Assembly (NCBI GenBank): GCA_044867785.1
Contig: JBIOVM010000087.1
Coordinates: forward strand, 1-7,612
Direction of reading: 5' to 3'
Origin: DASRDR01 sp044867785
GTDB lineage: Bacteria; Methylomirabilota; Methylomirabilia; Rokubacteriales; DASRDR01
Length of the DNA: 7,612 nucleotides
A program made the translations under genes and the position numbers. Below are positions 1-6,137 of the stretch, piece after piece. The notes beneath the pieces are model-generated. The model did not search any database. It was given only the letters and a program-made list of their open reading frames with translations, and had not been told where the DNA came from. Position 1 is the stretch's first letter. Each line of letters starts with the position of its first letter.

Positions 1-58
1 CGCGCAAGTGGATCCGCCGGGGAGCGGGGCCCCGCTCCCCGGCGGATCCACTTGCGCG
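1..58. repeat. Perfect 58-bp palindrome at the left edge
   Basis: Positions 1-29 are the exact reverse complement of 30-58, with no spacer; the centre is the GGGGCCCC at 26-33. Each arm carries a GGATCC (10-15 and 44-49). The palindrome begins at the first base of the window, so it could extend further left or could be a fold-back created at a contig end. No T-run follows on either side, so it does not look like an intrinsic terminator. If genuine, it could extrude as a cruciform or form a very stable RNA hairpin. The symmetry is certain; its biological reality is not. Confidence 0.9.
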
Positions 59-100
59 CGCGTCCCCCGCTCGACAGAGCGTTCCGGGGACGACCTGCGC

Positions 101-124
101 GCTCCCCTGTGCAGGGGAGCTTGT
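101..124 (+). terminator. Possible weak intrinsic terminator
   Basis: GCTCCCCTG (101-109) pairs perfectly with CAGGGGAGC (112-120). The two central bases, plus opened inner pairs, would form the loop. It is followed on the + strand by TTGT, a very short T-rich tail. This would suit the end of a gene lying left of the window. The poor T-tract and tight loop keep confidence low. Confidence 0.2.
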
Positions 125-167
125 CACGCCCGGATTCCGTCACCGGCTTGCCCGGCGACGGCGGCGC

Positions 168-205
168 CTAGCGCGGTGGCGTGTCCTCCATGGATCTGCC
201 TCCTT
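168..205 (-). other. Seven-codon mini-ORF with strong Shine-Dalgarno
   Basis: On the - strand AAGGAGG (205-199) lies 7 nt before an ATG (191-189) that opens a seven-codon frame, MEDTPPR, ending in TAG (170-168). The ribosome-binding site is one of the best in the window, yet the frame is tiny. Upstream on the same strand are the two hairpins at 251-210 and a TTGACA at 287-282 with no good -10. It could be a leader peptide, the remnant of a gene once extending left, or chance. No downstream - strand gene is visible before the window edge. Confidence 0.15.
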
Positions 206-209
206 CGCA

Positions 210-256
210 GGGCTCGTCGCTTCGAGCCCCGACGGGGGCCGCGTGCCCCCGTATTT
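210..256 (+). terminator. Tandem hairpins with a short T-rich tail
   Basis: There are two perfect 7-bp stems in a row. GGGCTCG (210-216) pairs with CGAGCCC (223-229) around a 6-nt loop. CGGGGGC (233-239) pairs with GCCCCCG (245-251) around CGCGT. TATTT (252-256) follows the second stem on the + strand, giving a terminator-like arrangement. On the - strand the same hairpins would sit in the leader just upstream of the Shine-Dalgarno-like sequence at 205-199, so a leader-RNA role is an alternative. The pairing is seen directly; function is inferred. Confidence 0.25.
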
Positions 257-322
257 CGACTCCACCAGCAACCAAGTCGTCTGTCAAGTAGGACGGCGGC
301 GGCGGGGGCTCGGCTGTCGGCC

Positions 323-351
323 TTGACACAGTGGGAGCGCCGCGCGACCGT
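323..351 (+). promoter_or_regulatory. Possible promoter for the alpha/beta hydrolase gene
   Basis: A consensus TTGACA (-35) lies at 323-328. With a 17-bp spacer the -10 would be GACCGT at 346-351, a poor match to TATAAT, so only the -35 is convincing. The resulting start site would be about 55 nt before the ATG at 412. Confidence 0.2.
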
Positions 352-411
352 CGAGCCCGCGAGACTGCCCGGGCTCACGAAGGCGCGACCGACGTCCGCG
401 CGCAGGGAGGG

Positions 412-1230
412 ATGCTGACGACGCTCGGCGCCTGGTCACCGCGATTCGGGACCGTCCGCCTCGCCGGCGGGCTGCGGCTTCACTACGCCGAGCACGGCGA
501 GCCGCGGGGGGAGCCGCTCCTCTTCCTCCACGGCTGGCCCGACTCGTGGTTCTCGTTCAGCCGGGTCCTGCCACTCTTGCCCCCGCGGTATCGGGCGCTC
601 GCCCCGGACCAGCGCGGGTTCGGCGACTCGGAGCGCCCGCCGGCGCCGTACGCGATCGACGACCTGGCCGCCGACGCCGCGGAATTGCTCGACGCGCTCG
701 CCATCGAGCGGGCCACGGTCGTGGGGCACTCGTTCGGGAGCTTCGTTGCGCGTCGGCTCGCCGAGGTCTACCCGCAGCGCGCTTCGCGCCTCGTGCTGAT
801 CGACAGCGGGTTCTCCCCCACGAACGACGTGCTTCGCGAGGTGCAGGCAAGCCTGGCGACGCTCCAGGATCCGGTGTCGCTCGAGTTCGCGCGCCAGTTC
901 CAGGCAAGCACGGTGTACGCCCCTGTCCCGCCGGAGTTCTTCGAAGGGATCCTCGCCGAGAGCGTCAAGCTGCCGGCGCCCCTCTGGCGGGCGGCGCTGA
1001 GCGGCCTCCTCGCCTTCGACGACCTGGGCGACCTGAGGCGCATCGTCGCCCCGACCTTGATCCTCTGGGGCGATCGGGACGCGCTCTTCCCGCGGGACGA
1101 TCAGGATAGCCTGGCGGCGGCGATTCCCGGCGCCCGGCTCCGAGTCTACCCTGAGACGGGCCACTGCCCGAACTGGGAGGTTCCGGCCCAGGTCGCCGCC
1201 GACCTCGATGCCTTCATCCGGGAGACGTGA
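412..1230 (+). CDS. Alpha/beta-fold hydrolase (serine nucleophile)
   Basis: A 272-residue cytoplasmic enzyme of the alpha/beta hydrolase superfamily, probably an esterase, lactonase or C-C bond hydrolase acting on a small substrate. The order of motifs is complete: oxyanion-hole HGWP at residues 40-43, the DQRGFGDS segment at 66-73, the nucleophile elbow GHSFG with Ser107, the acid within WGDRD (Asp223 likely), and the catalytic histidine in ETGHCPNWE (His251). A cap region lies roughly between residues 135 and 205. Sequence around the elbow resembles epoxide-hydrolase/dehalogenase-like proteins, but the nucleophile is Ser rather than Asp, arguing against those two activities. There is no signal peptide. 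The frame is open back to a GTG at 331, but ATG 412 fits the usual domain start; the preceding AGGGAGG (404-410) is only 1 nt away, an unusually tight spacing. The amidohydrolase gene follows 58 bp downstream and may share its transcript. Substrate unknown. Confidence 0.92.
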   Translation: MLTTLGAWSPRFGTVRLAGGLRLHYAEHGEPRGEPLLFLHGWPDSWFSFSRVLPLLPPRYRALAPDQRGFGDSERPPAPYAIDDLAADAAELLDALAIERATVVGHSFGSFVARRLAEVYPQRASRLVLIDSGFSPTNDVLREVQASLATLQDPVSLEFARQFQASTVYAPVPPEFFEGILAESVKLPAPLWRAALSGLLAFDDLGDLRRIVAPTLILWGDRDALFPRDDQDSLAAAIPGARLRVYPETGHCPNWEVPAQVAADLDAFIRET

Positions 1231-1250
1231 ACCGCGGTCCGGCGCGCGAG

Positions 1251-1277
1251 CCTGCGGGTGCTACGATGGCCCGCAGG
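1251..1277 (+). promoter_or_regulatory. Inverted repeat around an extended -10-like box
   Basis: CCTGCGGG (1251-1258) and CCCGCAGG (1270-1277) form a perfect 8-bp dyad separated by 11 nt. The spacer contains TGCTACGAT (1259-1267), which resembles an extended -10 (TGnTATAAT), though no good -35 is placed 17 bp upstream. A start site near 1274 would leave a very short leader before the ATG at 1289. The dyad could be an operator for a dimeric repressor of the amidohydrolase gene, or an RNA hairpin next to its ribosome-binding site in a read-through transcript. Confidence 0.3.
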
Positions 1278-1284
1278 AAGGAGG
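1275..1284 (+). promoter_or_regulatory. Strong ribosome-binding site deciding the amidohydrolase start
   Basis: AGGAAGGAGG ends 4 nt before ATG 1289 and is nearly fully complementary to the 16S rRNA anti-Shine-Dalgarno. It fixes the start at 1289 rather than the upstream in-frame start at 1208, which lies inside the hydrolase gene. Its first three bases overlap the right arm of the dyad at 1270-1277. Confidence 0.75.
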
Positions 1285-1288
1285 CCCC

Positions 1289-2566
1289 ATGACGACCCCC
1301 CGCTACGATCTCGTGCTTCGCGGCGGCCGTGTGATCGACCCGGCGCAGGCTCTCGACGGCGTGATGGACGTGGGCGTGACGGACGGGCGAATCGGCGCCG
1401 TGGCGGCGGGGCTCGCCGCCGAGAGCGCGCGCGAGGTCGTGGACGTGCGCGGCCAGATCGTCCTCCCCGGGCTCATCGACACGCACGCCCACGTCTACCA
1501 GTACGTCACCGGCCGCTTCGGCCTTCCCGCCGACCTGGTCGGCGTGCACTCGGCCACGACCACCGTGGTCGATCAGGGAGGCCCGAGCTGCATGACGCTG
1601 CCGGGCTTCCGCAAGTTCGTCGCCGAGCCGGCGACCACGCGCGTCTTCGCGTTCCTCTCCGCCTACCTGGTCGGCGGGCTCGAGGGGCACTACTACCCTG
1701 CCCTCTACGGCCCGGACGGGGTCGACGTCGGCGCCGCCGTCCGCGCGGCCCGGGAGAACCCCGATCTGGTCCGGGGCATCAAGGGCCACGCCGAGATCGG
1801 CGGCGTCGCGCGCTGGGGCCTCGAGGTCCTCCGTCGCTCGGCCGAGATCGCGCGTGAGGCCGACCTGCCGCTGTACGTCCACTTCGGCCAGCTCTGGCCG
1901 CTCCCCGAGTCGGGCGCCGGCGGCGCGGACGCCGACGCCATCCTCCCGGAGGTCGTGGCTCTGCTGCGCCCCGGCGACGTGCTGGCGCATCCGTTCACCC
2001 GGCACCCCGGCGGCTTCGTCGACCGCCAGGGCCGCGTGCATCCGGTCGTCAAGGAAGCGGTCGCGCGGGGGCTGAGAATCGACGTGGGCCACGGCTCACA
2101 CTTCAGCTTCGACGTGGCGCGCCGCGTGCTGGATGCGGGCATCATGCCCGACACCCTGGGCGCCGATCTCCACGGCTACAACACGCACGTCCCGAAGCCG
2201 GCCGGCACGCCGCCGGGCGCCCATCCGGATCCCGAGCTCCACCCGTTCGCGGGAGGCGCCAACTTCAGCCTGGCCCAGGCGATGACCGGCCTCATGGCAT
2301 GCGGCCTGGGGCTCGAGCAGGTGGTGCCGATGGTCACGCGGAACGCGGCGCGGCTCCTCGGCCTGGAGGGGGAGCTGGGAACCTTCCGTCAGGGCGTGGT
2401 CGCCGATGTGACGGTGCTCGACGATCGGCGCGGGCGCTTCCGCCTGCGGGACAACGGCGGCACCGAGGTCATCGCCGGGCGGCTCCTGTCGCCGGCCTTC
2501 TGCCTCCGGGCCGGCCGCCGCATCGACGCCGACGCGGCAATCCTCCCCCGCGCCGAAGCCGCCTGA
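1289..2566 (+). CDS. Amidohydrolase/deacetylase-family metallohydrolase (COG3964-like)
   Basis: A 425-residue cytoplasmic metal-dependent hydrolase of the amidohydrolase superfamily, closest in pattern to the dihydroorotase-like COG3964/EF0837 group. The N-terminal composite strand domain (LVLRGGRVIDPAQ, residues 8-20) leads to the HxH metal motif DTHAHV (His66, His68). Further ligands are a likely carboxylated lysine (Lys165 in GIKGH), His198 (YVHFG), His234 (LAHPF), and the catalytic Asp293 (GADLHG). Segments VGVHSATTTVVDQG (84-97), GFRKFVAEP (106-114) and RIDVGHGSHFSFDVA (263-277) are characteristic of this family. The C-terminal NAARLLGLEGELGTFRQGVVADVTVLD (352-378) is the usual closing strand region. 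It is longer than typical COG3964 members (about 380 residues from memory) because of extra sequence near 128-150 and 296-325. Family members have been linked to ester or amide hydrolysis of N- or O-acylated small acids; true dihydroorotase activity is unlikely. The substrate cannot be read from sequence. Confidence 0.93.
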   Translation: MTTPRYDLVLRGGRVIDPAQALDGVMDVGVTDGRIGAVAAGLAAESAREVVDVRGQIVLPGLIDTHAHVYQYVTGRFGLPADLVGVHSATTTVVDQGGPSCMTLPGFRKFVAEPATTRVFAFLSAYLVGGLEGHYYPALYGPDGVDVGAAVRAARENPDLVRGIKGHAEIGGVARWGLEVLRRSAEIAREADLPLYVHFGQLWPLPESGAGGADADAILPEVVALLRPGDVLAHPFTRHPGGFVDRQGRVHPVVKEAVARGLRIDVGHGSHFSFDVARRVLDAGIMPDTLGADLHGYNTHVPKPAGTPPGAHPDPELHPFAGGANFSLAQAMTGLMACGLGLEQVVPMVTRNAARLLGLEGELGTFRQGVVADVTVLDDRRGRFRLRDNGGTEVIAGRLLSPAFCLRAGRRIDADAAILPRAEAA

Positions 2567-2575
2567 CCCTCTCGA

Positions 2576-3421
2576 TCAGACGAGCGGCGGCCAGTAGCGG
2601 ACGGCACGGATGGCGCCCTCGCCGCGGACGAGGAGCCAGGTGGCGCCCTTCCTCTTGGGCTGCCCCTCGCCGACCAGGGCCTCCATGACGTCCCCGTGCG
2701 TGCAGAGAACGACGGGTCCCGGCCCCAGCCGCTCGACGAGCCCGAGCGCCTCCTTGGCCGACACGCCCTCGGCGAGCGCCGGATCGTGTTCGACCGGGAG
2801 CATGAGCCGCGCGGCGAGTGGGTCGAGCGTCTGCACGCAGCGGAGATACGGGCTCGAGACGAGGCGCGTGATCGCGTAGCCGGCGAGCGGCGCCACGAGC
2901 GCCTCGGCCTGGCGGCGTCCTTTCCCGTCGATGGGACGGAGGCGGTCGTCACCTTCCCATCGGGCACGCTCGCCGGCCCGCGCGTGGCGCACCAGGAACA
3001 CGAGAGACCGGAGCGCCGGCGCGAGCGCGTCCAGGATCGCGCGGTCGCCCGGGTAGGAGAGTTGGCTTCCGGCGTCCGCCACGGGCACCCAGCGGACCTC
3101 GTCGACCTCGTCGTTCGCGCGGAACTCGCCGCTCCGCACGGTCATCGCCCAGTAGCGGACGCTCTTGTCGCGGCCCCGGCGGTCGCGGTAGCGGCTCGCG
3201 CCCAGCTCGGGACCGAGGAGGCAGTCGAATCCGGTCTCCTCGGCGACCTCGCGCAGAGCGCCGTCCTCGTCTTCCTCGCCCGGCTCGAGCTTGCCCTTCG
3301 GCAGGGTCCAATCGCGATGCCCGGGCCGGTGAACGAGCAGCACCTCGCTCCGGCGCGCGGCATCCGTCCGGAGGACCGCCCCTCCCGCCGCCCGGACTTC
3401 CGGTGCTAGGCGGCTCGCCAC
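2576..3421 (-). CDS. Nudix hydrolase fused to histidine phosphatase (MutT1-like architecture)
   Basis: A 281-residue two-domain protein. The N-terminal Nudix domain has a perfect Nudix box (GX5EX7REUXEEXGU) at residues 43-65, which binds Mg2+ for cleavage of a nucleoside diphosphate-X. The C-terminal histidine phosphatase domain begins near residue 138 with LVRHARAG (Arg145, phospho-accepting His146), continues with LVSSPYLRCVQT (187-198), and has the second catalytic histidine in CTHGD (His242). The motif is RHA rather than the classic RHG, as in SixA and MutT1-type enzymes. Mycobacterial MutT1 has this same order and hydrolyses 8-oxo-(d)GTP and diadenosine polyphosphates; a similar nucleotide-cleaning role is inferred here. 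The open frame extends to 3580 inside the aminotransferase gene, but that stretch is low-complexity Arg/Gly. GTG 3421 is chosen, preceded by a weak AAGG, and it overlaps the aminotransferase end by 16 nt, suggesting translational coupling. The stop faces the amidohydrolase stop across 9 bp. Confidence 0.9.
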   Translation of the reverse strand: MASRLAPEVRAAGGAVLRTDAARRSEVLLVHRPGHRDWTLPKGKLEPGEEDEDGALREVAEETGFDCLLGPELGASRYRDRRGRDKSVRYWAMTVRSGEFRANDEVDEVRWVPVADAGSQLSYPGDRAILDALAPALRSLVFLVRHARAGERARWEGDDRLRPIDGKGRRQAEALVAPLAGYAITRLVSSPYLRCVQTLDPLAARLMLPVEHDPALAEGVSAKEALGLVERLGPGPVVLCTHGDVMEALVGEGQPKRKGATWLLVRGEGAIRAVRYWPPLV

Positions 3422-4815
3422 GCGCCTTGTCGGAAGAGCTCGGCGCCGATCGCGCCCACCGCCCGGGCGAGGCCGTCGACGACGCGGTCCACCTCCGCCC
3501 TCGTGATGCAGAGGGGCGGCGACAGCGCGATGACGTGACCCACCGGCAGGGCGCGCACGATCAGCCCGTCCTCGAGGCACCGGGCCGCGACTTGCTGCCC
3601 GACCTTCAGCGCCGCGTCGAACGGGCGCCGGCTGCCGCGGTCCGCGACCAGCTCGACACCGGCGATCAGGCCGAGCCCTCGAATCTCCCCGACGAGCGGA
3701 TGATCGCCCAGGCGCTCCCGCAGGCTGGTCTGGAGGTAGGCGCCCGTGCGGGCCGAGTTCCCGACCAAGTCCTCCCCGATCAGGATGTCCAGGTTGGCCA
3801 TCGCCGCGGCCGCGCCGACCGGATGTCCGCTGTAGGTGAAGCCGTGGGCGAAGGCTCCGACCTCCGGCGACCCGGCCTGGAGCACCGCCCAGACCCGCTC
3901 GGACAGCACCACCGCCGACAGCGGGAAGTACCCGCTCGTGAGCCCCTTGGCCACGGTGACGAGATCAGGCTCGATTCCGTAGACGTCGGAGCCGAACATC
4001 CGGCCGAGGCGGCCGAATCCGCAGATCACCTCGTCGGCGATCATGAGGACGTCGTGCTTGCGCAGCACGGCCTGGATCCGCTCGAAGTAGGTCCGCGGCG
4101 GCACCAGCACGCCCCCCGCGCCCATCACGGGCTCGGCGATGAAGGCCGCCACGGTGTCCGGGCCCTCGCGCTCGATGAGCGCATCGAGCTCCCCGGCCAG
4201 GGTCGCGGCGTAGGCCTCCTCGGTGACTCCGGGCGCCGCGTCCCGGTATGGGTAGGGCGTCGCCGTGTGGAGGACGTTCGCGAGGGGCAGATCGAACGCG
4301 CGGTGGAACATCGGAAGCCCGGTCAGGCTGGCCGACGCCACCGTGCTCCCGTGGTAGCCGCCCAGCCGCGAGACGATCTTCTTCTTCTGCGGCTTGCCGC
4401 GAAGATTGTTGTAGTACCAGACCAGCTTGACCTGCGTGTCGTTGGCCTCGGAGCCGGAGTTGGCGAAGAAGACCTTGCTCATCCGACCGGGGATCATCCC
4501 CAGCAGGCGATCCGCCAGCCGGATCTGCGGCTCGTTCGACATCGACGAGAAGGTGTGGTAGTAGGCCAGGCGCCGGGCTTGAGCCCCCATTGCGTCGGCG
4601 ACTTCCGTGCGCCCGTACCCGATGTTCACGCACCAGAGGCCGGCGACCGCGTCGAGATACCGCCGGCCGCTCACGTCGGTGAGCGTCACGCCCGATCCCT
4701 CGGCCATGATCCGTGGCCCGGTCCGCAGGTGGTCGGCGATGGACGTGGCCGGGTGGAGCACGCGCTCCTTGTCGAGGGTCTCGAGGGTGGCCGTCTCGGG
4801 GGTCTTGCCGCTCAT
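3406..4815 (-). CDS. Class III PLP-dependent aminotransferase (SpuC/omega-transaminase-like)
   Basis: A full-length 469-residue cytoplasmic aminotransferase of fold type I, class III. It starts with the family-typical HPATSIADHL and LDAVAGLWCVNIGYGR (residues 54-69). PLP-phosphate contacts lie in NSGSEAND (119-126), the ring-stacking aromatic in GYHGSTVA (153-160), and the pyridine-nitrogen Asp261 in IADEVICGFGR. The Schiff-base lysine is Lys290 in TVAKGLTSGYFP, and HGFTYSGHP closes the cofactor site. The sequence strongly resembles putrescine/polyamine:pyruvate aminotransferases (SpuC) and related beta-alanine or taurine:pyruvate enzymes. The likely reaction is transfer of a terminal amino group from an amine or omega-amino acid to pyruvate; the exact donor is uncertain. 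AAGGAG sits 7 nt before the ATG. It lies 82 bp downstream of the MFS gene and its end overlaps the Nudix-phosphatase start. Databases often label such proteins 'aspartate aminotransferase family', which should not be read as AspAT activity. Confidence 0.95.
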   Translation of the reverse strand: MSGKTPETATLETLDKERVLHPATSIADHLRTGPRIMAEGSGVTLTDVSGRRYLDAVAGLWCVNIGYGRTEVADAMGAQARRLAYYHTFSSMSNEPQIRLADRLLGMIPGRMSKVFFANSGSEANDTQVKLVWYYNNLRGKPQKKKIVSRLGGYHGSTVASASLTGLPMFHRAFDLPLANVLHTATPYPYRDAAPGVTEEAYAATLAGELDALIEREGPDTVAAFIAEPVMGAGGVLVPPRTYFERIQAVLRKHDVLMIADEVICGFGRLGRMFGSDVYGIEPDLVTVAKGLTSGYFPLSAVVLSERVWAVLQAGSPEVGAFAHGFTYSGHPVGAAAAMANLDILIGEDLVGNSARTGAYLQTSLRERLGDHPLVGEIRGLGLIAGVELVADRGSRRPFDAALKVGQQVAARCLEDGLIVRALPVGHVIALSPPLCITRAEVDRVVDGLARAVGAIGAELFRQGAWRAA

Positions 4816-4822
4816 GGTTCCG

Positions 4823-4828
4823 CTCCTT
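4823..4828 (-). promoter_or_regulatory. Ribosome-binding site of the aminotransferase
   Basis: On the - strand AAGGAG lies 7 nt before the ATG at 4815-4813, the standard spacing, and supports that start codon. Confidence 0.7.
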
Positions 4829-4834
4829 GGGCAC

Positions 4835-4865
4835 GCCCGTTCGCGGGCAGGCGCCGCCTATGATA
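4835..4865 (-). promoter_or_regulatory. Possible -10 box and leader hairpin before the aminotransferase
   Basis: In the 82-bp gap between the MFS and aminotransferase genes the - strand has TATCAT (4865-4860), a 5/6 match to the -10 consensus, but no recognisable -35. The predicted leader, about 40 nt, contains a 5-bp hairpin, GCCCG/CGGGC with a 4-nt loop, at 4848-4835. A GGCGCC pair at 4850-4855 and 4877-4882 flanks the box. This gives weak support for independent transcription of the aminotransferase. Confidence 0.25.
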
Positions 4866-4897
4866 CGCGAACGCGTGGCGCCCCGCGCGCCGCCCGA

Positions 4898-6136
4898 TCA
4901 TCCCCGGCGGTAGGCGCGCAGCGCCGGCGTCCGCCAGGCGATCCAGGCCGTCGTGAAGACGCTCGCCACCCCGCCGACGACGACCGCGAGTCCGGCGCCG
5001 AGCCACTGCGCGGCGACCCCCGCTTCGAACTCTCCCAGCTGCGGCCCGCCCATGAAGAACAGCATGCTGATGCCCACCATCCGGCCACGCAGCCGGTCGG
5101 GCGTCTCGAGCTGGCGCACGATGTTTCGGAGGACCGCGCTCACCGTGTCGGCTGCGCCGGTGACCGCGAGGGCGAGGAAGGTCACCCAGAACGCCCGTGA
5201 CAGGCCGAAGACGACGGTCGCCGCGCCGTAGACCGCCACCGCCCACAGGAGGACGACCCCGCGCCGAGTGATGCGGTCGGCGAACCGCACCATGGCCAGG
5301 CTCGCGGTGACGGCGCCGACCGACGGGGCGGCGTAGAGCCAGCCGTATCCGCGCGGCCCCACCTGCAGCACGTCCTGGGCGAAGAGCGGCAGCAGCGCCG
5401 TCGCCGAGCAGAAGAAGGTCGCGAGCCCGTCGAGGAGGAGCGTCGAGCGAAGGACGGGGCGGCTGAACACGAACCGGAGCCCCTCGGCGAGGGCGCCGGC
5501 GCTAATCGCGCGGCGATCCACCGGAGGCGCCGGGGGCAGCCCGCGCATGAGCAGAAGGGCGGCGATCACCGCGAGGAACGAGGCCGCGTTCAGAGCGTAC
5601 ACGGTCGCCACGCTGGTCATGGCCAGCGCGATCCCGGCGAGCGCCGGCCCGAGCACCGAGGCGGTCTGGTACACGATGCTGTTCAGGCCGATCGCGTTCG
5701 GCAGGTGCTCGCGCGGGACGAGGCTCGGCAGGAGCGCCTGACGGGCCGGCCCGTCGGCGGCGCCGGCCGCGGCGCCGATGCCGGCCAGCAGGAGGACCAC
5801 GACGATGCTCGCGAACCCGCCGGCGGTCGCCAGCGCGAGTCCGGTCGCCGCGGCCATCATCACGAGCTGGGCGGTCAGCATCAGCCGCCGGCGGTCGACC
5901 GCGTCCGCCATCACGCCGCTCACGAGCCCGAAGAGGAGGATCGGGGCGAGGCGGGCGAGGCCGACCAGGCCGAGCGACATCGCCTTCCACTGCGGCGGCG
6001 CCAGGAGCGAGACGTGCCAGAGGATCGCCGCCGTCTGCATCATCGAGCCCGACATCGACACGAGCTGCCCGAGCCACAGGAGCCGAAAGTTCCGGTGGCG
6101 CAGCGCGGCGACCGTTGCGGAGTCGAAGGGCCGCAC
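4898..6136 (-). CDS. MFS transporter, EntS/MFS_3-like exporter
   Basis: A 412-residue inner-membrane protein with about 12 hydrophobic segments in two halves, the usual length for the major facilitator superfamily. The N-terminus ALRHRNFRLLWLGQLVSMSG (11-30) and the half-way motif PREHLPNAIGLNS (141-153) are typical of the MFS_3/EntS-like group. The motif A loop between helices 2 and 3 is GVMADAVDRRRLM (74-86), and the repeated loop in the second half is RQLETPDRLRGRMVGI (341-356). Such proteins are proton-driven exporters of drugs, siderophores or metabolites; substrate unknown. The start is a GTG without a clear Shine-Dalgarno, placed 1 nt after the stop of a possible 72-codon ORF, so coupled initiation is possible. 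An inverted repeat lies just upstream (6143-6167). It is 82 bp ahead of the aminotransferase on the same strand. No regulator gene lies beside it. Confidence 0.93.
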   Translation of the reverse strand: MRPFDSATVAALRHRNFRLLWLGQLVSMSGSMMQTAAILWHVSLLAPPQWKAMSLGLVGLARLAPILLFGLVSGVMADAVDRRRLMLTAQLVMMAAATGLALATAGGFASIVVVLLLAGIGAAAGAADGPARQALLPSLVPREHLPNAIGLNSIVYQTASVLGPALAGIALAMTSVATVYALNAASFLAVIAALLLMRGLPPAPPVDRRAISAGALAEGLRFVFSRPVLRSTLLLDGLATFFCSATALLPLFAQDVLQVGPRGYGWLYAAPSVGAVTASLAMVRFADRITRRGVVLLWAVAVYGAATVVFGLSRAFWVTFLALAVTGAADTVSAVLRNIVRQLETPDRLRGRMVGISMLFFMGGPQLGEFEAGVAAQWLGAGLAVVVGGVASVFTTAWIAWRTPALRAYRRG

Positions 6137-6137
6137 C

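Larger units (their letters stand above)
59..411. other. Intergenic region rich in hairpins, no convincing gene
   Basis: About 350 bp separate the palindrome from the first real gene. Open frames here (for example 8-418 on + and 124-378 on -) translate to Arg/Pro/Ala/Ser-rich strings without recognisable motifs and look like chance open frames in GC-rich DNA. The region holds a small hairpin at 68-81 (CGCTC/GAGCG), a 9-bp-stem hairpin at 101-120, two adjacent hairpins at 210-229 and 233-251, and TTGACA-like boxes on both strands (323-328 on +, 287-282 on -). It is most likely the promoter region of the downstream + strand genes, perhaps with the 3' end of a transcript entering from the left. 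Confidence 0.6.

Noticed and set aside
255..267. TTCGACTCCACCA resembling the T-loop and CCA end of a tRNA or tmRNA
   Set aside because: The bases before the TTCGACT do not pair with those after it to make a 5-bp T-stem, and no acceptor, D or anticodon arms can be placed around it.
8..418. 136-codon + strand frame before the first gene
   Set aside because: It starts inside the palindrome, has no recognisable motif or ribosome-binding site, and its Arg/Pro/Ala/Ser-rich product is typical of random GC-rich frames; it also runs into the hydrolase start.
3422..3580. N-terminal extension of the Nudix-phosphatase frame
   Set aside because: These 53 codons lie entirely within the aminotransferase gene in another frame and give low-complexity Arg/Gly sequence; GTG 3421 gives a normal domain start.
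3403..4863. Long 486-codon + strand frame antisense to the aminotransferase
   Set aside because: It is a shadow created by G/C-rich third positions; the - strand frame has complete catalytic motifs and a good ribosome-binding site, while this one shows only His/Arg/Asp/Gly-rich sequence.
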